Shown here: positions 9,511-17,483 of the stretch, one piece after another
Layout: each line of letters starts with the position of its first letter
How positions within the stretch are numbered: position 1 is the stretch's first letter
Origin: Leptolyngbyaceae cyanobacterium
Lineage (GTDB): Bacteria; Cyanobacteriota; Cyanobacteriia; Cyanobacteriales; Aerosakkonemataceae
Direction of reading: 5' to 3'
Assembly (NCBI GenBank): GCA_036703985.1
Contig: DATNQN010000070.1
Coordinates: 1-64,000, forward strand
Length of the DNA: 64,000 bases
Program-made: the position numbers and the translations under genes
The notes under the pieces: generated by a model
Told to the model about the DNA's origin: nothing
The model's input: the letters and a program-made list of their open reading frames with translations, nothing else
Databases searched by the model: none

Positions 9511-9593
9511 TTTAAGCAACTCCCACGGAATTTGGTTTTGAGAAACGACTCAAGCTTATCATCAAACTCCAAACGAGGAGATGGGGAAAACTC

Positions 9594-9664
9594 TTGTAGG
9601 GGCGGGTTTAGCAGATAACCATTTCTTCTGATGAACCACCTTTCAACAAAACCCACCCTTACCA
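9594..9664. repeat. MITE-like element with GTAGGGGCGGGTTT end
   Basis: TTGTAGGGGCGGGTTT on the left faces an imperfect inverted match (AAACCCACCCTTACC) on the right, about 70 bases overall. A further single end (AACCCGCCCCTACA) lies at 54439-54452 upstream of lipA. The gap 9511-9975 holds this element, an apparent 68-codon leftward ORF that merely reads through it, an 18-codon ORF at 9882-9938 and an AATCTAA tandem array; I support no full gene there. Confidence 0.5.
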
Positions 9665-9933
9665 ACCTCATCCTCATCGATAAACACAATTGTACCGGGC
9701 AATTTCCAACCACTAGAGCTATTGACGAATCTATATATATAGTGTTGTACTAGTTATGCGAATCTAAAAGTACACTAGATCTTGTAAAGCAAACCGGACT
9801 GACAAGAGCATCCAGCGTATAATCAAGCGGTTTGTTAACACCGCCAAAAACGATACTTCATCTCCCCAGCGGGAGTCTTACCAATGAACCACATCCACCC
9901 CCACCCCAAGTCCCCGGATTCATCCGTCGGAAC

Positions 9934-9963
9934 AATCTAAAATCTAAAATCTAAAATCTAAAA
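9934..9963. repeat. Heptanucleotide tandem repeat (AATCTAA)n
   Basis: About four tandem copies of AATCTAA end 13 bases before the start codon of the CobO-like gene. Arrays of the same unit occur at 21683-21713, 50670-50704 and 53470-53490. Short tandem heptamers of this kind are common in filamentous cyanobacteria. Confidence 0.8.
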
Positions 9964-9975
9964 TTCAAAATCGAT

Positions 9976-10512
9976 ATGGTTGCCCAGCTAGAAACTGCTA
10001 CTCTCAACACTCACCGTCGCCTACTCCCCACCATTGAAGGACTAGTACAAGTCTTTACCTCCTCTCACCGCAACTTTTTTACCAGTGTAATGGCCCAAGC
10101 CCTGAGAATTGCCGGACAGGGAACCCCCGTTTTAGTCGTACAGTTCCTCAAAGGAGGAATTAATCAGGGGTACGAACATCCTGTTCGCTTAGGACAAAAT
10201 TTAGATTGGATTCGCTGTAATTTACCACGCTGCATCGACACGCCTCATTTAGACGATGCAGAAATGGAAGCCCTCCTAGAATTGTGGCAGCAAACCCAAA
10301 AAGAAGTGCTGGATGGGAAATATTCTCTAGTCGTATTGGATGAATTGAGTTTGGCAATGAACTTCGGCTTAATTCCCGAATCAGAAGTGCTGGAATTACT
10401 CAAGCACCGCCCCCATCATGTAGACATAATTTTGACCGGGCCGGAAATGCCAAAGGTTATCCTAGACTTAGCCGATCAAATTACGGAAATGCGTAAAAGT
10501 AATAGACCCTGA
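9976..10512 (+). CDS. CobO/BtuR-like protein lacking the P-loop
   Basis: A 178-residue protein with the overall fold signature of CobO/BtuR ATP:cob(I)alamin adenosyltransferases. After the first strand (GLVQVFTSS) come LRIAGQGTPVLVVQFLKGG, a Walker-B-like SLVVLDELSLAMNFGLI, HRPHHVDIILTGPEMP and a final LADQITEMR. The glycine- and lysine-rich P-loop of true CobO (GDGKGKTT) is replaced here by TSSHRNFFTS, with no Walker A lysine or glycines. It therefore probably does not bind ATP in the CobO manner, and cobalamin adenosylation should not be assumed. No B12 genes flank it; dcd begins 59 bases downstream on the same strand. Confidence 0.7.
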   Translation: MVAQLETATLNTHRRLLPTIEGLVQVFTSSHRNFFTSVMAQALRIAGQGTPVLVVQFLKGGINQGYEHPVRLGQNLDWIRCNLPRCIDTPHLDDAEMEALLELWQQTQKEVLDGKYSLVVLDELSLAMNFGLIPESEVLELLKHRPHHVDIILTGPEMPKVILDLADQITEMRKSNRP

Positions 10513-10571
10513 GAACAAATTGTCTCAGTTTAGGGTATGCTAATATGTCCGTCTAATTTTTTTACGCACCT

Positions 10572-11153
10572 GTGATTAAGAACGATATCTGGATTTCTGA
10601 AATGGCTCAAAAGGGTATGATTTCGCCCTTTGAGCCTCATTTAATTCGTCGTGTTGAGGGATTGCCAGTCATTTCTTATGGCCTTAGTAGCTTTGGTTAT
10701 GATATTAGGTTATCACCTGTAGATTTTCGCATTTTTAGGCATATTCCAGGCACTGTAGTAGATCCTAAAAACTTTAATCCTGAGAACTTACAGCAAACAA
10801 AATTATATACAGATGCCAATGGCAGTTATTTTATTCTTCCCGCTCATTCTTATGGCTTAGGTGTTGCGTTAGAAAGGCTGGAAATACCACACAATATTAC
10901 AGTAATCTGCATCGGTAAGAGTACTTATGCTCGCTGCGGAATTATTGCCAATATTACTCCAGCTGAAGCAGCTTGGCGAGGTTACCTAACCCTAGAGTTA
11001 TCCAATGCTTCTAGCGCTGATTGCCGAATTTATGCCAATGAAGGAATAGTACAGTTAATGTTTTTTGAAGGCGAACCTTGTGCTGTCAACTACGAGGCGC
11101 GTCAAGGTAAATATCAAGACCAACTAGAAACCGTAACTATTGCTCGTATTTAA
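10572..11153 (+). CDS. dcd: dCTP deaminase
   Basis: Deaminates dCTP to dUTP, the main bacterial route towards dTMP. The 193-residue protein carries the family landmarks: SSFGYDIRLS, IGKSTYARCGI (nucleotide and phosphate contacts), TPAEAAWRGYLTLELSN with the catalytic glutamate region, and IYANEGIVQLMFF near the end. The start is a GTG at 10572 (MIKNDIW) without a strong Shine-Dalgarno. It is followed on the opposite strand by thyX and tmk, so three successive steps of deoxypyrimidine supply sit together. It appears to be a deaminase-only enzyme, but a bifunctional dCTP deaminase/dUTPase cannot be excluded by eye. Confidence 0.93.
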   Translation: MIKNDIWISEMAQKGMISPFEPHLIRRVEGLPVISYGLSSFGYDIRLSPVDFRIFRHIPGTVVDPKNFNPENLQQTKLYTDANGSYFILPAHSYGLGVALERLEIPHNITVICIGKSTYARCGIIANITPAEAAWRGYLTLELSNASSADCRIYANEGIVQLMFFEGEPCAVNYEARQGKYQDQLETVTIARI

Positions 11154-11319
11154 CTTTGGCTGTCTAAATCTTTGGTTGATTTAAAAGCTGTCAAGTAACG
11201 CTAAGTAAACAGAGGTAATAATTAAATTATACCAATAATAAGCATAAATAAATTTTTTAAAATATGCCATTTTTAACGGAAGTTAATTAGTATTCAATAA
11301 ACTTCCGTTTAGTTAAATT

Positions 11320-12042
11320 TTATGGAGCTAACCTTGCTTTACCAAGACGATTAGCTTCATACCATTCTGCAATTGCAGGCACCCAATCCTTAAAATGCGG
11401 CCACATCAGTTCGCATAGCTTTTGAATTTCCAGTTGTGCATTTTTCTTGTTTCTTAAATCGCAAAAATGTAGAAAAGACCTTAAATTAAAGCTGACTACG
11501 AAATGTTGGCGGTAATCAAAAGGAAGCTTTCCTCTGGCGTGTTCTTCAGACATACCTGCATCAACATCCGCTTTGTATCTTTTGGCTGCTTCGATACACC
11601 ATTTTAAATCTTCTTGTCTCTGCTCTAGAGAATAATGGTATTTTTTACCTTCACGGTCAGTATAATAGCCAACTGGACGAAGATAGAAAACTTCTTCTAT
11701 ATCTTTTTTGCCTTCAGCTACATCAATAAATTGATTACCTGTATACCGAAACGATTGCACGTCAAAACTCACGCCAACGCGATGAGTTCGCGCCTGCTGC
11801 ATCACGCTATGAGGAAAATAGCCACAATTAAACACGATTTGTGGATGTTCTAATGGGCCGTAATGCCCCCGTTCACCCGCTAAAAGGCGTTTAACAATTA
11901 TTTCACCGCATTTTGACTCTGTAGGCCACTCGTTTATCTCATCAAATACAAAAGCCTCGGTATAATCTTGGTGGAGAGCAGCATAAACCACCTGCTGAGG
12001 ATTTGGTGTTTTGGCAATAACCTCTACTCGGAATCGATCCAT
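11320..12042 (-). CDS. thyX: FAD-dependent thymidylate synthase
   Basis: ThyX methylates dUMP to dTMP using methylene-tetrahydrofolate, NADPH and FAD, replacing ThyA. The ThyX motif is visible as RTHRVGVSFDVQSFRYTG, and upstream GHYGPLEHPQIVF plus downstream LPFDYRQHFVVSFNLRSFLHF complete the flavin and substrate sites. The start is set at the ATG at 12042 (MDRFRVEVIAK), which has GGA about seven bases upstream; a TTG at 12066 is in frame but poor. That gives 240 residues, as in relatives. It is convergent with dcd (167-base gap) and 190 bases downstream of tmk. Confidence 0.95.
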   Translation of the reverse strand: MDRFRVEVIAKTPNPQQVVYAALHQDYTEAFVFDEINEWPTESKCGEIIVKRLLAGERGHYGPLEHPQIVFNCGYFPHSVMQQARTHRVGVSFDVQSFRYTGNQFIDVAEGKKDIEEVFYLRPVGYYTDREGKKYHYSLEQRQEDLKWCIEAAKRYKADVDAGMSEEHARGKLPFDYRQHFVVSFNLRSFLHFCDLRNKKNAQLEIQKLCELMWPHFKDWVPAIAEWYEANRLGKARLAP

Positions 12043-12232
12043 TAGAATTCCACAAATTGTTGACAACGCTCATAGTGATTAAAATGCTTATGAGCATTTA
12101 TTATTGTCTCAGAAAATGCTAAATTAAAGCAACACCTAATTAACTTAGTCAAAAAAGAAAATATATTAGCCAAGATAGCCAGATAATTGAGTTTTTTTAG
12201 TTGGCTTAGGGGAATTTTTGATGGGTAATTAC

Positions 12233-12853
12233 TTAAGCAAAGTTTTTCTTAATAAATTCTACAATCTTCTCGTGAATTAAATATTTATCTTTAGTTCCAT
12301 CTACCTGTAACGCTAAACCTGCATATTGAGCGAATATCTGTTGGTAATTACCTTTTACTTTAGCTAGTTTTTGCTGATTTTCGTAGATATCTTTAGAAGT
12401 GCGATCGCTAATTCTATCCAAACCCAATTCAATCGGTATATCTATATATATTACCAAGTCGGGACGGGGAAATTTTTCATTTAATTTACTGACAAATTCA
12501 AACTCTTCTTGAGTATTCCAATGATATGCTAAAGATGAAAAATAATATCTGGTACTGATTACCGTAAAATCTTTTAATAACTTCACGACGCCATCAACTT
12601 CATTATATAGATGGTCGTGGCGATCGGCGGCAAACAAATAAGCCATTTGTTCGTCAAATTTCTGGCTATCATTGACAAACAAAACCCTTTTCTTCATCGC
12701 TTGTCTGATTAAGTTGCCAATTGGCCCATTTGATGGTTCGCAAGTCAGTACGGCTGGATAACCTTGGGTAGCAAAATAATCTTTGAGCAAGCTAGATTGG
12801 GTCGAAGTGCCAGAACCATCGACGCCTTCAAAAACAATAAACAAATTTTTCAT
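12233..12853 (-). CDS. tmk: Thymidylate kinase, variant P-loop
   Basis: Phosphorylates dTMP to dTDP. Length (206 residues) and layout fit: FIVFEGVDGSGTSTQ P-loop region, TCEPSNGPIG, FAADRHDHL with the DRH-type motif, ISTRYYFSSLAY, DLVIYIDIP and a short LID region DRISDRTSKDIYE. The P-loop reads DGSGTSTQ, so the usual Walker A lysine (GSGKTTQ or GSGKSTQ) is a threonine; codons are GGT TCT GGC ACT TCG ACC CAA. This suggests a divergent subfamily, perhaps not the organism's only dTMP kinase. It lies upstream of thyX on the same strand, supporting a role in dTTP supply. Confidence 0.85.
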   Translation of the reverse strand: MKNLFIVFEGVDGSGTSTQSSLLKDYFATQGYPAVLTCEPSNGPIGNLIRQAMKKRVLFVNDSQKFDEQMAYLFAADRHDHLYNEVDGVVKLLKDFTVISTRYYFSSLAYHWNTQEEFEFVSKLNEKFPRPDLVIYIDIPIELGLDRISDRTSKDIYENQQKLAKVKGNYQQIFAQYAGLALQVDGTKDKYLIHEKIVEFIKKNFA

Positions 12854-12885
12854 TTCGATTTTATAAAGTTCTAAAAAAGGTTATA

Positions 12886-13323
12886 CTAAACCTTTCCTGT
12901 AATTAGAATTAAACAGTTTCTTTGATCCTGACCCCGTTCGTAAATCACCCGGTCTGCAATCCGGCGCATCAAAAACCAACCGTAGCCCCCTACTTGTAGA
13001 GTACCGGGTTCTGGTTCTGGTAAAGTGTTGGGATCGAAAGGTTCGCCAAAATCCCAAATCCGAATTTCCAAACCCTCTTCCGATAATTTTACTTGAATAT
13101 CGATCGGCGTTTCTTTTGGTAAATTCTCATGGGCGTGACGGACAGCATTAGTAAACCCTTCCGCTAGTGCTAACTTAATCCCGTCGTACTTATTCTCCAA
13201 CCAGGAAACTTTCGCTAAATTCTGAAAGCAAAACTTCTCAAACCATTGTAGTACTTGGTTGAGAAAAGTCAGATCGCTCTTGACTCTCAGATTATCTTGC
13301 TGGAACATTCCCAGACCGGTCAT
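12886..13323 (-). CDS. RsbW-like anti-sigma/serine kinase ATPase
   Basis: A GHKL-fold ATP-binding protein like the anti-sigma regulatory kinases RsbW and SpoIIAB. The N-box is LALAEGFTNAVRHAHE, the G1 box IWDFGEPFDP, and the G2 box GGYGWFLMRRIADRV. Such proteins bind a sigma factor or phosphorylate an anti-sigma antagonist; no partner is encoded next to it. The ATG at 13323 (MTGLGMFQQDN) starts just after the sfsA stop. An upstream ATG at 13374 would add 17 basic residues and overlap sfsA by 47 bases, which I consider less likely. Coupled with sfsA on the same strand. Confidence 0.82.
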   Translation of the reverse strand: MTGLGMFQQDNLRVKSDLTFLNQVLQWFEKFCFQNLAKVSWLENKYDGIKLALAEGFTNAVRHAHENLPKETPIDIQVKLSEEGLEIRIWDFGEPFDPNTLPEPEPGTLQVGGYGWFLMRRIADRVIYERGQDQRNCLILITGKV

Positions 13324-13327
13324 GATT

Positions 13328-14128
13328 TTATCCAAGCATTTTAAATGCTTGCGTTTCACAACTTGTGTTTTCATAGTTGCCTATACTCAATGCTGACATA
13401 GAAGGAACAAACTCTGCCAAGCCTAAGTAACGAATACCTTCTGGCTTGATGTCGAAACGACAAGGCAGAACTTCCAAACCCTGCGCTACTGCTAACCGCA
13501 GCAGTTGTCCGTACAAGGGGTCGGCACTATCTCCGGGGGCAAAATGGGTACAATCGCTACGGCTAATAAAGTACAACATGACTGCCCGTGCTTGAGGTAA
13601 AAGTGCCGTAAGTTCTCGTAAGTGTTTCTGCCCTCGCGTAGTTATGGTATCAGGAAAAAGGGCTAATCTCTCATTTGACCAAGTAGTATTCTTCACCTCC
13701 AGATAAATCGGTTGTTTTTTGTCATTGTCCGTTAACAAAAAATCTACACGACTGCTTTTATTTTGGCCATAAGTAACTTCACAACGAATTTCAGTATTAT
13801 TACTTATTTGGGGTATTAAATTTTTTTCTAAAACGAGTTTGATTATACGATTGGGTAAGCTTGTATTGATTCCTACCCAAGTCGGTTCAGTATCGCAAAC
13901 CCGAATCATCTCCAAAGTGTAAGGAAGTTTACGTTTAGCATTGTCGCTATAAGAAACTTGTACTAAACTACCAGGAGTAGATACCCCGGTCATTGGCCCG
14001 GTATTCGGACAATGAGCGGTAATTATTTCCCCTGTTGCCAATTCAATATCTGCTAAAAATCGTTTATAACGTTTTAGTAAAATGCCGGGGTAAAGAGTTG
14101 GGTAATGGTAAATCCAATCAGATGTCAT
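13328..14128 (-). CDS. sfsA: SfsA family DNA/RNA-binding nuclease-like protein
   Basis: SfsA was first named for sugar fermentation stimulation and is now described as a PD-(D/E)xK-like nucleic-acid-binding protein. The diagnostic blocks are all present: ITAHCPNTGPMTG, GSLVQVSY, RVDFLLTD, YLEVKNTTW (catalytic-like ExK), FPDTITTRGQKHLREL and CTHFAPGDSADP. The 266 residues include a C-terminal tail of about 25 residues after LAEFVP that is longer than in Escherichia coli. The physiological role in cyanobacteria is unknown. The RsbW-like gene starts within a few bases of its stop, so they are probably one transcript. Confidence 0.93.
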   Translation of the reverse strand: MTSDWIYHYPTLYPGILLKRYKRFLADIELATGEIITAHCPNTGPMTGVSTPGSLVQVSYSDNAKRKLPYTLEMIRVCDTEPTWVGINTSLPNRIIKLVLEKNLIPQISNNTEIRCEVTYGQNKSSRVDFLLTDNDKKQPIYLEVKNTTWSNERLALFPDTITTRGQKHLRELTALLPQARAVMLYFISRSDCTHFAPGDSADPLYGQLLRLAVAQGLEVLPCRFDIKPEGIRYLGLAEFVPSMSALSIGNYENTSCETQAFKMLG

Positions 14129-14509
14129 TATATTTTAGATTTAAAATTTGAAACCAGTTAGACTTAATTTAAGGTAAAATTTTTGATTTCCACAACTTAA
14201 GTTGGGAGCTTAAGTTTGTTTTTTTCTGTTCGTAAGGATGAAACTTTACTAATTGTTCATACTATTCTGCATTAAATTGCGATCGGCCATGAAATATAAA
14301 GCATAAATAAGGTTTGCAATGTCTACATTATATTTACACTGGTTACCGCCAAATAATTGGCTAAGTATATAAATTTTTAATAATTATATATTAAGTGTTT
14401 TATTCTACCAGACTTAACAAAGAGTAGAAACTTTGAGCAAATATACTTTTCGGAATGGCCAAATTCACGATTGAATAGTAGAGATACCTTTAGCTATGTA
14501 TAAAATCGC
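14129..14509. other. Intergenic region between divergent sfsA and murJ
   Basis: This 381-base AT-rich spacer must contain the promoters of both divergent genes. Apart from short A/T tracts and a TTTTAGATTTAAAAT near the sfsA start, I see no gene, RNA or long repeat. Confidence 0.6.
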
Positions 14510-16132
14510 GTGTCTGTAAGTAAAAAAAAATCTCGAACTTTGGTGGGAATTGCTGGCATTGTAGCAGTCGCCACCTTGATTAGTAAAATTTTTGGCTTGG
14601 TGCGTCAACAAGCGATCGCAGCTGCATTTGGTGTGGGTGCCGCCGCCAACGCCTACAGCTACGCCTATATCGTGCCAGGTTTCTTGTTAGTATTGCTGGG
14701 GGGCATCAACGGGCCATTTCACAGTGCCGTAGTCAGCGTTTTATCGAAGCGGCGGAAAGAAGAGGTTGCTCCCATTGTAGAAACAATCACCACTTTTGTG
14801 ACCGGAGGGCTGTTACTAGTCTCGATCGCCTTAATCTTTTTCGCGGAACCTTTAATTAATTTAGTGGCACCGGGACTCGATCGGGTAGAAGGAGTTGGCC
14901 CACTGACGAAAGCGATCGCGATCCAACAACTCCAAATTATGGCACCGATGGCACTGTTTGCCGGACTGATCGGTATCGGTTTTGCCACCCTCAACGCCGC
15001 CGATCAATATTGGTTACCGTCCATCAGCCCCTTATTCTCCAGCATCACCGTGATCGGGGGAATCGCCGTTTTAGCAATGCAGCTGGCAAACAAAATTACT
15101 CTCCCAGAATACGCCATGCTGGGCGGACAAGTTTTAGCGGTGGGAACTTTAGCCGGGGCAGTTTTGCAATGGTTAGTGCAAGTAATTGCCCAATGGCGAT
15201 CGGGTTTAGGTACATTGCGCTTGCGATTTGACTTTCAACACCCAGGCGTTCGCGAAACCATGAAAATCATGGGCCCAGCAACTTTTTCCTCCGGTATGAT
15301 GCACATTAACGTTTATACCGATTTATTCTTTGCTTCTTTTATACCGAAAGCTGCCGCCGCATTAAGTTATGCCGGACTTTTAGTACAAACACCTTTAGGA
15401 ATTATTTCAAACGTCCTGTTAGTACCTCTTTTACCCATATTTTCCCGCCTCGCCGCCCCCGAAGATTGGCCGGAATTAAAAGTCAGAATTCGCCAAGGGT
15501 TAATGATGACGGCACTTACCATGTTACCCCTTGGTGCGATTATGGTTTCCCTATCAGTACCGATCGTGCGAGTAGTTTACGAACGAGGTGCATTCGATCG
15601 CCAAGCTTCTAGTTTAGTCGCATCATTATTAGTAGCTTACGGCATCGGAATGTTCTTTTACTTAGGACGAGATGTACTAGTTAGAGTATTTTATGGATTA
15701 GGAGATGGAGACACTCCCTTCCGCATCAGCATGGTAAATATTTTCCTGAAAGCCCTGCTAAATTATATTTTTGTTCAACCTTTCGGCGCACCCGGTTTAG
15801 TTCTTTCCACGATGGGAGTAAACTTTACCTCAATGGTAATGTTGTTGTGGTTTCTCAATCGCAAACTCAACGGTTTACCTTTACGAGAATGGGGAATGCC
15901 TTTAGGTGCTTTAACTGGCGGTAGCATAATTGCTGGCGTTGTTTGTTGGCTGACAAATTGGCAATTACAACAAATGTTCGGCACGGAAGGTTTGTTAATT
16001 CAATTGATGCAATTATGCTTATCTGCCTTAGTTGGTTTAGCCTTATTTGGAATTTTTGCAAGTAAGCTAAACTTGCCAGAAGTAGATATTTTCTTGACAC
16101 GGATAAAGCAGAAATTTGGCAAGAAAGCCTGA
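14510..16132 (+). CDS. murJ: Lipid II flippase MurJ (MviN family)
   Basis: An integral inner-membrane protein of the MOP superfamily that moves the peptidoglycan precursor lipid II to the periplasmic face. The 540-residue sequence opens with the conserved basic start and first helix (SRTLVGIAGIVAVATLISKI, then FGLVRQQAIAAAFG) and the family-typical VVYERGAFD block in the middle, and has about fourteen hydrophobic segments. The start is GTG at 14510 (MSVSKKK). The gene ends at a long palindrome that probably ends transcription from both sides, since DUF3181 converges on it. Confidence 0.94.
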   Translation: MSVSKKKSRTLVGIAGIVAVATLISKIFGLVRQQAIAAAFGVGAAANAYSYAYIVPGFLLVLLGGINGPFHSAVVSVLSKRRKEEVAPIVETITTFVTGGLLLVSIALIFFAEPLINLVAPGLDRVEGVGPLTKAIAIQQLQIMAPMALFAGLIGIGFATLNAADQYWLPSISPLFSSITVIGGIAVLAMQLANKITLPEYAMLGGQVLAVGTLAGAVLQWLVQVIAQWRSGLGTLRLRFDFQHPGVRETMKIMGPATFSSGMMHINVYTDLFFASFIPKAAAALSYAGLLVQTPLGIISNVLLVPLLPIFSRLAAPEDWPELKVRIRQGLMMTALTMLPLGAIMVSLSVPIVRVVYERGAFDRQASSLVASLLVAYGIGMFFYLGRDVLVRVFYGLGDGDTPFRISMVNIFLKALLNYIFVQPFGAPGLVLSTMGVNFTSMVMLLWFLNRKLNGLPLREWGMPLGALTGGSIIAGVVCWLTNWQLQQMFGTEGLLIQLMQLCLSALVGLALFGIFASKLNLPEVDIFLTRIKQKFGKKA

Positions 16133-16134
16133 TA

Positions 16135-16171
16135 TTATAAACCCGGTTTCTTAAAGAAACCGGGTTTATAA
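16135..16171. repeat. AAACCCGGTTTCTT palindrome acting as bidirectional terminator
   Basis: A perfect 18-bp inverted repeat with a single-base loop (arms TTATAAACCCGGTTTCTT) starts three bases after the murJ stop and lies between convergent genes. The same core recurs at 37071-37103, 56211-56243, 57936-57968 and 61198-61233. I infer both dispersed-repeat origin and terminator function. Confidence 0.85.
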
Positions 16172-16185
16172 TTGTTGTCAGTTTT

Positions 16186-16491
16186 CTACATTTTGCGTTG
16201 AAACTCTTCCAAGATATCCATCAAATTAACTTGACTTGCGGTAGGGATCAAATCAGCTAAAGGAACATCCCGCCGCCCCCCTAACTTAACGGGGATACTT
16301 TCAAGAACTTTTAAAACCCTTCCTTCTTCGAGGGTATTATCCACTAGCATGGGATAAACTTGTTCGGCAACAACCGTATGCAGATGGGCTTCTCTTAAAT
16401 AGAGATGCCACTTGGCAATGTCGATATATACATTTTCGCCAATTTCTGCGGCTAGAGATTCGATCGCTTGTGAGGTGCTAGTCTTTGCCAT
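16186..16491 (-). CDS. DUF3181 family protein
   Basis: A 101-residue soluble protein of a family essentially restricted to cyanobacteria, with no known function. Recognisable features are IESLAAEIGENVYIDIAKWHLYL, AEQVYPML, VLESIPVKLGG and the terminal VNLMDILEEFQRK. It is convergent with murJ across a palindromic terminator. No catalytic motif, signal peptide or membrane segment is evident. Family recognition is from memory of the conserved blocks and is fairly confident. Confidence 0.78.
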   Translation of the reverse strand: MAKTSTSQAIESLAAEIGENVYIDIAKWHLYLREAHLHTVVAEQVYPMLVDNTLEEGRVLKVLESIPVKLGGRRDVPLADLIPTASQVNLMDILEEFQRKM

Positions 16492-16594
16492 AGGACTTAT
16501 TTTGGTTACCTCAATGAAAAGTCTACTTACATCCTATTGAATCAATCCTGCTATGAGTGTAAATCTCTGATAAGCAGGAGACTGAGTTCTATCT

Positions 16595-16873
16595 TTAGGG
16601 AGATTTGCTAGCCCGGTCAACAGATGGTAAAGGGGATTCGGAGTAATTTGCGATCGCGAAAATATACACCGCATGGGCCACCAAAAGCAGCGCCCAACCG
16701 CCCGTTACCCAAGTAGCCCACGGCCATTCCGCTTTTTGGATATTATGAACAAACCACAAACCGGAATTAGAAGCAGCAAAAATTGCTACATGGACGGCGA
16801 AGTTCATCCGGTCATCTAGTTTGCGGAAAGCGGGGTCATTGCGATCGGGTTTGCGAGGCCAACGAGGAGGCAT
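16595..16873 (-). CDS. 2TM domain small membrane protein
   Basis: A 92-residue protein with a proline/arginine-rich cytoplasmic start (MPPRWPRKPDRNDPAFRKLD), then two hydrophobic helices (about residues 25-42 and 52-74) separated by HNIQKAEWPWATWVTGG. This matches the 2TM domain family, common in cyanobacteria. Function unknown; a regulatory or scaffolding membrane role is possible but not shown. It lies between DUF3181 and a small coiled-coil ORF, all leftward. Confidence 0.8.
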   Translation of the reverse strand: MPPRWPRKPDRNDPAFRKLDDRMNFAVHVAIFAASNSGLWFVHNIQKAEWPWATWVTGGWALLLVAHAVYIFAIANYSESPLPSVDRASKSP

Positions 16874-17072
16874 AAAATATTTCTACTAGGTGAAACAGAG
16901 TTAGTACTTATCTAAATTGTAAGGTAAGGGTTGCGCGGGTGAAGCGATCGCTCCTTTTGCCAAATTCAGCCAAAAAACAATTATCCTCTATTTATCGATA
17001 GAAGGAGTAATTATTCTAGCTATTTCATCTCTCAAAAATGCACTTGTATAAACATTTTTCATAAACTTAGAC

Positions 17073-17258
17073 TCACTCAATACCACTAGTCTGCAATTTC
17101 TTAGCAACTCTAATTTCGGCTAAACGTTTTTCATATTTTTGATTAATCTCCAAAGTAAAATCAGCTAATTCCTTCATTTGATGCTCGGTAATTTTAGCTA
17201 GTTCGAGCAGTTCTTCCATTTTGGCTAATTCGCCTTCACTCATAAATGGTTGTGTCAC
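17073..17258 (-). CDS. Small charged coiled-coil hypothetical protein
   Basis: A 61-residue ORF that I do not recognise. It is almost entirely charged helix (ELAKMEELLELAKITEHQ, LEINQKYEKRLAEIRVAKK) and probably a short coiled coil. The start is a GTG at 17258 (MTQPFMSEGEL), two bases after the stop of a startless upstream reading frame; an internal ATG at 17243 is possible. It has no membrane segment and no motif. It could be a real small gene or the surviving tail of a decayed locus. Confidence 0.45.
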   Translation of the reverse strand: MTQPFMSEGELAKMEELLELAKITEHQMKELADFTLEINQKYEKRLAEIRVAKKLQTSGIE

Positions 17259-17260
17259 GC

Positions 17261-17440
17261 TCAGTTCTCCAAACGAGTTTTAAGTTGATTAGCATTTATT
17301 TTAGCTTCTAATACCCTTCCCAGAATCAATCCCAAATCTTCACCAGTGTCTTGAATAACTTGTGCAGGTACATCATTAGGTGAAACTCGATCGACAAGAT
17401 TGCTAATTCGACTTCTGTAGCGAGTAATTAATAAACAACC
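17261..17440 (-). pseudogene. Startless coding remnant upstream of small coiled-coil ORF
   Basis: Between an in-frame TAA at 17441-17443 and a TGA at 17261-17263 the leftward frame is open for 59 codons and reads like protein (NLVDRVSPNDVPAQVIQDTG then EDLGLILGRVLEAKINAN), but it has no ATG or GTG. It directly precedes the GTG of the 61-residue ORF with a two-base gap. I interpret it as a 5'-truncated or frameshifted gene next to the moaC end. It is not recognised, and could be chance. Confidence 0.3.
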
Positions 17441-17483
17441 TTAGTAAATGCGATCGCAAGAAGAATCCTCGATCGCAGATCGA

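Noticed and set aside
9507-9713. Leftward 68-codon ORF between adk and the CobO-like gene
   Set aside because: It reads through a GTAGGGGCGGGTTT dispersed element and overlaps the adk start; composition is not protein-like.
9882-9938. 18-codon ORF and CCCAGCGGGAG stretch upstream of the CobO-like gene, considered as a cobalamin riboswitch or leader
   Set aside because: No B12-box or other riboswitch consensus found, and the peptide is His/Pro-rich low complexity.
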